Of a stretch of 27,468 bases of DNA, positions 22,088-27,468 are shown in pieces (within the stretch, counting starts at the first letter, position 1; every line of letters starts with the position of its first letter). Both the position numbers and the translations under genes were made by a program. This DNA comes from a bacterium UBP1_UBA4783 (GTDB lineage Bacteria; Krumholzibacteriota; Krumholzibacteriia; Krumholzibacteriales; Krumholzibacteriaceae): the NCBI GenBank assembly GCA_002403075.1, contig DHHB01000093.1, forward strand, positions 57,274-84,741, in the 5' to 3' direction. The notes below the pieces were generated by a model that was not told the origin of the DNA, did not search any database, and was given only the letters and a program-made list of their open reading frames with translations.

Positions 22088-22737
22088 CTTCGCTCCTTTC
22101 GTTTCGATGGAGTCCCGCGGACTCTCCGCGGAGCCGTGTCGTAATGGTAGCGGCCGGGAACGACCCTTCCCCGTTCCGTGAACGCGATCCCTTCCATCTC
22201 GAGAAGCCGTCGTTTCATGGCGGCGCCGCCCCGGAATCCGCCCAGCGCTCCTCCCTCTCGAACGGCCCGGTGGCAGGGGACGACGAGAGGAAACGGGTTT
22301 CTCGCGAGAGCGGTCCCCGCGGCGCGCGAGGCCCCCGGATGGCCGATACGCGCCGCTATGCGCCCGTACGTGCTCACGGAGCCGCGCGGGATGCCGTGCT
22401 CCGCCCGAAGGACCGCGCGCTGGAACGGGCCGCACCGGTCGAGATCGACGACGGAGAGGTCGAAGACGACGTCGGCCCCCGCGCAAAACGCCCGCAGGCG
22501 CGCCGAGAGCTCGTCGATACGGGCGCAGGATTTCGGACGTGAAGGCGCGCAATCCCGGCCGCGGCCGGCCGGCGGCGATTCACCGGGGAGACAAATGCGC
22601 GTGACGAGCGGCGCGGCGGGGTCGCCCCGCCAGAAAACGACGACGGCGCCGATCGCCGTGCTCACGGCGCGGCGCCATTCCCGGACCGCCGGCCGCGGCG
22701 CGGCGCGGCGCGAGGCCCCGGCTCTCCGATGCCCCAT
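22084..22737 (-). CDS. ogt: Methylated-DNA--[protein]-cysteine S-methyltransferase
   Basis: It repairs O6-methylguanine by irreversible transfer of the alkyl group to its own cysteine. The 217-residue protein has the active-site PCHR (154-157, C155) inside NPFPLVVPCHRAV. A helix-turn-helix recognition segment lies at about 105-142 (FQRAVL, GSVSTYGRIAARIGHPGASRAAGTA) and a GGFRGG-x3-KRRLLEMEG end follows. The usual fourth-position Val/Ile of PCHRV is Ala here, a mild change. An arginine-rich N-terminal extension of about 30 residues precedes the first strand. The ATG at 22737 has GGGGG upstream, eight bases after the S9-like stop. Confidence 0.93.
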   Translation of the reverse strand: MGHRRAGASRRAAPRPAVREWRRAVSTAIGAVVVFWRGDPAAPLVTRICLPGESPPAGRGRDCAPSRPKSCARIDELSARLRAFCAGADVVFDLSVVDLDRCGPFQRAVLRAEHGIPRGSVSTYGRIAARIGHPGASRAAGTALARNPFPLVVPCHRAVREGGALGGFRGGAAMKRRLLEMEGIAFTERGRVVPGRYHYDTAPRRVRGTPSKRKERR

Positions 22738-22745
22738 GATCCCCC

Positions 22746-24674
22746 TTAGCGATCGTCCGCTTCCTCGAAGCGTCCGCCGAGATGCTTCGCGAGAAAACGC
22801 TCGGCGGCCGCGTAGAACGCGAGCCTGTTTTTCGGCTTCGCGATCCCGTGCCCCTCGTCCGGAAAGAGCAGGTACTCATGCGGAACGCCGCGCGCGCGAA
22901 GCGATGCGGCGATCCTTTCCGCTTGCTCCGGCGGGCTCGTCCTGTCGAGCGCGCCGTGAACGATCATAAGCGGCGAGGCGATCCTGTCCGCCTCGTTGAT
23001 CAAAGATCTGCGGGCGAGCATGTCGGCGTCGGCCGCCGGATCCCCGATGCGCGAGAAAAGCTCGCTCCGGTACGGAATCCAGTACGGCGGCGGATTCTCG
23101 AGCCAGGAGCGAAGATCCATGATCCCCGACGCCACGACGCCGCAGCGGAAAAGGTCCGGTTCGGCGGCGAGCGCGGAGAGCGCCGTATAGCCTCCGAATC
23201 CGAATCCGAAGACGGCGATCCGCTTCGGATCCGCGAGACGCCGGTCGATCGCCCACCGCGCGGCGTCCACGATGTCGCCGGTGATGGCGCCGCCCCATTC
23301 GCGGTTTCCCGCGTTCGCGAAACTCTTGCCGAAACCCGCCGCTCCGCGATGGTTCACCTGCAGACACGCGTATCCCCGGTTCGCGAGCCCTTGAACCTCG
23401 GCGCTGAAACCCCAGTAATACCTGCCCCACGGCTCCCCGTGCACGAGGATGACGAGCGGGAGGTTCGATCGCTTCGACCGCGGCGGCAGGGTCAGGTAGC
23501 AGGGCAACTCGAGTCCGTCCCGCGCCGTGATGGAAACCGGTTCCATGCGGGCGAGCTCGTATTCGCGCAGCGCCGGCTTGTCGTCGAAGAGAAACGTCCC
23601 TTTCCGAGAGCCGCGGTCGTATGCGTAATACGATACCGGGCCGTTGTCCTTCGTGTAGCTCACGATCCAAACGGCGTCGGCCGTGTCGCGGCTCGCGAGG
23701 TTGAAATCACCGTCGTCTATGCCGCGGAGAGCTTCGATGTCGTCTTCGACGCGCGGGTCGAGGATCCGCACAACGTTCCGCGGTCCGGCGAAAAAGACCG
23801 CCTGAACGTCGTGGCTGTGCGGATCGAGCCAGGCCATGGAAACGTCGTAGCTGGGATGTTCCGCGATGACGGTCAGCGACCCGTCCTCGAGCGACACGGA
23901 CACGAGTCTCCCTGCGTTCGCCCCGATCGCGTCGACGCAGTACATCGCGGAACCGCTCCGCGTGAAACGCACCGGACCACTCGACGCTCCCTCCTCCAAG
24001 GTCCACCGGCGGAGCTCCCTCCACGGATCGCTTTCGCTCGAACGCACGAGAAGAACCGATTCCCCGCGCTCCTCGAAGGCGAAAGCCCCCCGCACGGCGA
24101 AGCTCGTGTCGGCGAACCAGCGCACGATCGACCCGGGGTTTCGCGCCGCGAGAACGAGGTCGCCCGTCCGCAGATCGAGGCGGTACGCGTCGAAACGCGT
24201 TTTGTCGTTCCCGTTCATCTGCACGAGCGCTTCGTTCGGCCGGTTGTTCCAGAGGGCGATGATGGAGACGGCGACGCCGTCGAACGGCGTGTAATCTCGG
24301 GTCTCCCCCGTTTCGACGTCGACGCCGTAGAGGCGGAAGTCCTCCATACCGGTGCGATCCGCGACGAAAAGGATGCGGCGGCTGTCCTTCGTCCATTGAA
24401 AGCTCTTGATGCCGCGCTCCACGGCGTGCGTGAGCGGGCGGTCTCCGCCGCCGTCGACGTCCCGCACGTGTATGTTGAGCGCACCGTCGAGCGGAGCGAG
24501 ATACGCCATCAATCGCCCGTCGGGCGAGATCGACGGGTAGGACATGACCGGATTGTCGAAGAGCGCACGCAGCGGGATGAGATCGCTTTCGCGTTTCGCG
24601 CACGACGCCGCGAGCGCCGCCGCCCCGACGAGGGCCGCGGCGAACACGAGCCTCCGCATTGCTCTCCGGATCAT
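22746..24674 (-). CDS. S9 prolyl-oligopeptidase-like lipoprotein lacking the catalytic serine
   Basis: A 642-residue exported protein. A lipoprotein signal (1-24, ending LAAS before C25) is followed by a WD40/TolB-like propeller at about 30-370 (SYPSISPDGRLMAYLAP) and an alpha/beta-hydrolase domain at about 380-640. The hydrolase domain closely follows the S9 pattern: HGEPWGRYYW, VNHRGAAGFGKSF, WGGAITGDIVDAARWAID, DPKRIAVFG. At the nucleophile elbow, where the family has GGSYGG, it reads GFGFGG, so the serine (position 492) is glycine. The other triad members remain: D577 (HGALDRTSPP) and H609 (DEGHG). It is therefore probably a non-catalytic binding protein. ATG 24674 is chosen for its GGAGG eight bases upstream. 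Confidence 0.88.
   Translation of the reverse strand: MIRRAMRRLVFAAALVGAAALAASCAKRESDLIPLRALFDNPVMSYPSISPDGRLMAYLAPLDGALNIHVRDVDGGGDRPLTHAVERGIKSFQWTKDSRRILFVADRTGMEDFRLYGVDVETGETRDYTPFDGVAVSIIALWNNRPNEALVQMNGNDKTRFDAYRLDLRTGDLVLAARNPGSIVRWFADTSFAVRGAFAFEERGESVLLVRSSESDPWRELRRWTLEEGASSGPVRFTRSGSAMYCVDAIGANAGRLVSVSLEDGSLTVIAEHPSYDVSMAWLDPHSHDVQAVFFAGPRNVVRILDPRVEDDIEALRGIDDGDFNLASRDTADAVWIVSYTKDNGPVSYYAYDRGSRKGTFLFDDKPALREYELARMEPVSITARDGLELPCYLTLPPRSKRSNLPLVILVHGEPWGRYYWGFSAEVQGLANRGYACLQVNHRGAAGFGKSFANAGNREWGGAITGDIVDAARWAIDRRLADPKRIAVFGFGFGGYTALSALAAEPDLFRCGVVASGIMDLRSWLENPPPYWIPYRSELFSRIGDPAADADMLARRSLINEADRIASPLMIVHGALDRTSPPEQAERIAASLRARGVPHEYLLFPDEGHGIAKPKNRLAFYAAAERFLAKHLGGRFEEADDR
23193..23210. 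repeat. Triple 6-base tandem repeat at the lost nucleophile site
   Basis: Three perfect copies of TTCGGA (minus strand) encode FGFGFG exactly at the S9 nucleophile elbow. The middle of the array replaces the serine codon, at 23199-23201. Such an array could arise by replication slippage. Confidence 0.7.
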
Positions 24675-24722
24675 GTCGAACTCCTCCACCATGTTGTACA
24701 CCGAAACTCCCGCTCGGTTCGG

Positions 24723-24752
24723 ATTTTATGCCGGATCCGCCGACGGCGTCAA
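24723..24752 (-). promoter_or_regulatory. Promoter of the S9-like/ogt/DUF3078/mscL series
   Basis: TTGACG (24752-24747), an 18-base spacer and TAAAAT (24728-24723) on the minus strand match consensus at five of six positions each. The -35 box overlaps the trmFO stop codon (24751-24749). Transcription would start near 24716, about 40 bases ahead of the S9-like ATG. It separates this series from topA-trmFO. Confidence 0.75.
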
Positions 24753-26062
24753 GACTTTGGCTCGATACCGCATCCGTCGAGAAACCGTCGCAGGCTCGCG
24801 AGCGAGCGCTCCGCATAGAGCCTCTTGCGCTCGATGCGCCGGGCGGAAAGCTCCGGCAGAAGGCCGAAGTTGACGTTCATCGGCTGGTAGGGGCCTCCTC
24901 CCCCGGCGCAATGCCGCTGCAGGGCGCCGAGCAGCGTTTCCGGCGGAAACAGAAGCGGCTCGCGGCCCCGGATGAACCGCTCGACGTTCAGCGCGGCGAT
25001 CGTTCCGTGGGCGATCGATTCCATGTATCCTTCGACCCCCGTTATCTGGCCGGCGAAGAAAAGACCGCGACGCCTCGTCGACATCTGGGCGCCGTCGAGG
25101 AGGCGCGGGGCGTCGAGAAAGGTGTTCCGGTGAACCGCTCCCCAGCGAAGGATGGCCGGCTCGCGGAAGCCCGGAAGAACGTTCAGGAGCTCGCGCTGGG
25201 CGTCGCGCGCGAGACGCGTCTGAAACCCGACGAGCCCCATGAGCGCTCCGTCGCGCGTTTCCCGGCGAAGTTGCAGGACCGCGTGCGGTTCGCGGCCGGT
25301 GCGCGGGTCGGCGAGCCCCTTCGGCTTGAGCGGTCCGAAGCGGAGGGCGTCTTCGCCGCGCGAGGCGATGACCTCCACGGGGAGGCAGCGCTCGAAGCAG
25401 CGCGCGTCCTCGAAGCCCCTCCGCTCGATGACCGGCGCCGCGCGGAGGAACGCCACGAGCCGTTCGTACCGCTCGCGGTCGATGGGGATGTTCCAGTAGT
25501 CGTCGCCGCCCTTTCCGTAGCGCGAGCCCCAGAACCCCGCTTCCCCGTCGAGCGCCTCAGCACTGACCGATATCGAGATCGCGTCGTAGAAATGAAGGTG
25601 CTCCTCGCCGAAATGGCGCGCGATCGCGGACGACAGAAGCTCCGACGACAGCGGTCCGGTCGCGATCGCCGCGACCGGCGGGAGATCGAGGTCCGTCTGC
25701 TCTCTCCTCGCGAGATCGACGAGCGGCTCCCGCTCGACGAGATCCGTGACCGCTTGGGCGAAGAGCGTCCGGTCCACCGCGAGCGCGTGCCCCGCCGGGA
25801 CGCGGGTCCGCTCGGCCGCCTCGAGAAGGCGGCAGCCAACCATGCGAAGCTCGCGTTTGAGAAGTCCCGACGCCGTCTCGGCGTCGTCCGATTTCAGGGA
25901 GTTGCTGCAGACGAGCTCCGCGAGGAGCCCCGTTCCATGAGCGGGAGTCGTCGCGCCGGGGCGCATCTCGATGAGCGTGACGGGGACGCCGCGTCCGGCG
26001 AGCTGCAGCGCGAGCTCGCTGCCCGCGAGCCCCCCGCCGACGACGGCGACCGGAACCGTCAC
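24749..26062 (-). CDS. trmFO: Methylenetetrahydrofolate--tRNA-(uracil-5-)-methyltransferase
   Basis: TrmFO makes m5U54 in the T-loop of tRNA using methylene-THF and FADH2. The 437-residue protein has an N-terminal FAD-binding motif (VVGGGLAGSELA, 7-18), C52 in LVCSNSLKSD and C227 in FERCLPVEV, matching the two functional cysteines known in the family. It also has the GPLKPKGL, ITGVEGYMES and YQPMNVNFGLLP signatures. The start is GTG at 26062, overlapping the topA stop as GTGA, with GAGG seven bases upstream. The frame is open further upstream but overlaps topA. The topA-trmFO order is the common one. The S9-like promoter is embedded in its 3' end. Confidence 0.96.
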   Translation of the reverse strand: MTVPVAVVGGGLAGSELALQLAGRGVPVTLIEMRPGATTPAHGTGLLAELVCSNSLKSDDAETASGLLKRELRMVGCRLLEAAERTRVPAGHALAVDRTLFAQAVTDLVEREPLVDLARREQTDLDLPPVAAIATGPLSSELLSSAIARHFGEEHLHFYDAISISVSAEALDGEAGFWGSRYGKGGDDYWNIPIDRERYERLVAFLRAAPVIERRGFEDARCFERCLPVEVIASRGEDALRFGPLKPKGLADPRTGREPHAVLQLRRETRDGALMGLVGFQTRLARDAQRELLNVLPGFREPAILRWGAVHRNTFLDAPRLLDGAQMSTRRRGLFFAGQITGVEGYMESIAHGTIAALNVERFIRGREPLLFPPETLLGALQRHCAGGGGPYQPMNVNFGLLPELSARRIERKRLYAERSLASLRRFLDGCGIEPKS

Positions 26063-27468
26063 GGAACGACCTCGTGGCGGCACGACGGACACCGGAGGTA
26101 TTTTCCCTTTTTTTTGCTGTCCTTCTCGACGAGGTAGTCCTTCGAGCAGGCCGGACAGAGCCGGCCGGTCGGCTTGTCCCAGCTCGCGTAGGTGCACTTC
26201 GGATAGTTGCTGCATCCGAAGAAGACCTTGCCGCGTTTCGTGCGCCTCTCCCCGATCTGGCCGCCGCAACCGGGGACCGGGCACGGAATCCCGAGGGTGA
26301 CCGCTTCCGTGTACTTGCAGGAGGGGTATGTCGTGCACGCGATGAATTTGCCGAAGCGCCCGTTGCGGTACGCGAGCTTGCCGCCGCATTGGGGGCACGC
26401 GCGGTCGATCGCCTCTTCCTCCTCGAGGGGCCGCGTGAAGCGGCACTCGGGGAACCCGGGGCACGCGAGGAACGGGCCGTTGCGGCCCCATTTCTTGACG
26501 AGCGTCTTGCCGCAGTTCTCGCATACCGCGTCCGACTCTTCCTGGACGAGGCTTCTCAGCTCCGCGCGCCGCTCCTTGACCGCGGCGAGATCGACCGTGA
26601 GCGGCTCGTAAAAGAGCTTCACGACGTCGCGCCAGTCCTCCTTCGCCTCCTCGACCTTGTCGAGCTCCATTTCCATGCGCGCCGTGAAGTCGACCTCGAA
26701 GATGTCGCGGAAGAGACGATCGAGCATCTTCCAGACCTGCTCTCCGAGCTCGCTCGGATGCAGGGAGCTTCCCTTCTTCTGGACGTAGTCGCGGGCCTGA
26801 ATGACCCCGAGAATGGTCGCGTAGGTGCTCGGCCGCCCGATCCCCTTCTCCTCCAGCTCCTTGATGAGAGAGGCCTCGGTGTAGCGGGGCGGCGGCTCCG
26901 TGAAATGCTGCGACGCGTCGAGGCTCCGTATCGCGACGGCGTCCCCCGCGGCGAGATCCGGCAGCCATTCGTCGCGCTCGGGAGCGTCGTCCTGCATGAC
27001 GGCGAGAAAACCCGGCTTGACGAGCCTCCGACCGCCGGCGCGCAGGAGATAGCGCTCTCCCGCGGCGACGTCCACCTCGCGCACCGCGTACACCGCCGGC
27101 GCCGCGAGAGAGGCGAGGAAGCGCTGCCAGACGAGCCGGTACAGCGCGAGCTGGTCCTTGTTGAGGTGCGCGCGCAGCGCGTCCGGCGTGCGGTAGCAGT
27201 CGGTCGGACGGATCGCCTCGTGCGCGTCCTGCGCGAGCTTCGTTTTCTTGAAGGTTCTTCGCCCACCGGGAAGGATTTCCGGCCCGTGGGTCTCCGCGAG
27301 ATACGACGTTCCCCGGCCGTACGCCTCGTCGCTCACGCGCGTCGAATCCGTCCTCATGTAGCTGATGAGACCGACCGACCCCTCGGGTCCGAGATCGATG
27401 CCCTCGTACAGCTGCTGCGCGACGAGCATCGTCTTCTTCGCCGAGAAGCCGAGTCTCGTCGCCGCTTC
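26059..27468 (-). CDS. topA: DNA topoisomerase I (5' end cut by window edge)
   Basis: Topoisomerase I relaxes negative supercoils by a transient single-strand break. 469 residues are visible; the N-terminal TOPRIM region lies off the right edge, beyond the first codons GFSAKKTM. The catalytic tyrosine is in GLISYMRTDSTRVS, codon 27358-27360, and HEAIRPTD follows. Domain sequences RYTEASLIKELEEKGIGRPSTYA and DFTARMEMELD are typical. The C-terminus has four cysteine zinc-finger units (CENC..CPGFPEC, CPQC..CTTYPSC, CPVPGC..CSNYPKC, CPAC..CPSC). The stop overlaps the trmFO GTG. Confidence 0.97.
   Translation of the reverse strand, partial: EAATRLGFSAKKTMLVAQQLYEGIDLGPEGSVGLISYMRTDSTRVSDEAYGRGTSYLAETHGPEILPGGRRTFKKTKLAQDAHEAIRPTDCYRTPDALRAHLNKDQLALYRLVWQRFLASLAAPAVYAVREVDVAAGERYLLRAGGRRLVKPGFLAVMQDDAPERDEWLPDLAAGDAVAIRSLDASQHFTEPPPRYTEASLIKELEEKGIGRPSTYATILGVIQARDYVQKKGSSLHPSELGEQVWKMLDRLFRDIFEVDFTARMEMELDKVEEAKEDWRDVVKLFYEPLTVDLAAVKERRAELRSLVQEESDAVCENCGKTLVKKWGRNGPFLACPGFPECRFTRPLEEEEAIDRACPQCGGKLAYRNGRFGKFIACTTYPSCKYTEAVTLGIPCPVPGCGGQIGERRTKRGKVFFGCSNYPKCTYASWDKPTGRLCPACSKDYLVEKDSKKKGKYLRCPSCRHEVVP

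Noticed and set aside
1..27468. CRISPR array, tRNA, IS element, prophage or defence island
   Set aside because: No regularly spaced repeats, cloverleaf-capable gaps, transposase or phage genes. The two tyrosine recombinases are Xer-type housekeeping proteins.

Overview
The window reads as a chromosomal core segment of an uncultured, high-GC, Gram-negative (diderm) bacterium. Three genes point to a diderm envelope: an outer-membrane beta-barrel protein, two predicted lipoproteins and a DUF3078 protein. DUF3078 and the Ig-like lipoprotein that begins Cys-...-SGGPEDKTPP are families I associate with the Bacteroidota/FCB assemblage. With the very high GC third positions, this suggests an FCB-related candidate phylum such as Krumholzibacteriota or Eisenbacteria. 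That placement is inference, not proof. I see no phage, IS element, CRISPR array, tRNA or rRNA. Coding density is extreme: most adjacent stops and starts touch or overlap, and the longest gap is 258 bases.

Layout, right to left because most genes are on the minus strand. topA (cut by the right edge) overlaps trmFO by a GTGA. A near-consensus promoter buried in the trmFO stop then starts a run of envelope and repair genes: an S9-like lipoprotein that has lost its catalytic serine, ogt, a DUF3078 protein, mscL and xerC. After a 258-base leader come argF, an Ig-like lipoprotein, dapF and a 932-residue protein. That protein combines a signal peptide, an HExxH metallopeptidase domain, a TolB-like propeller and an Omp85-like barrel.

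In the centre, a fused homocysteine S-methyltransferase/methylenetetrahydrofolate reductase and rpsT are the only plus-strand genes. Each is divergent from a minus-strand neighbour (proS and uvrC) with -10 boxes that overlap. Each also ends convergently, overlapping a minus-strand stop codon. uvrC is followed by xerD.

On the left, a strong promoter drives a compact series: scpA, scpB, rluB-type pseudouridine synthase, hisC, a cmk-plsC fusion and ispH. This mixes chromosome segregation, ribosome maturation, nucleotide and lipid synthesis and isoprenoid synthesis. rpsA follows from its own promoter and runs off the left edge.

The two most unusual items are the metallopeptidase-propeller-barrel fusion (13815-16613) and the S9-like lipoprotein without a nucleophile (22746-24674). 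I found no convincing new defence or mobile system. The rest is ordinary core metabolism with interesting regulatory compression.
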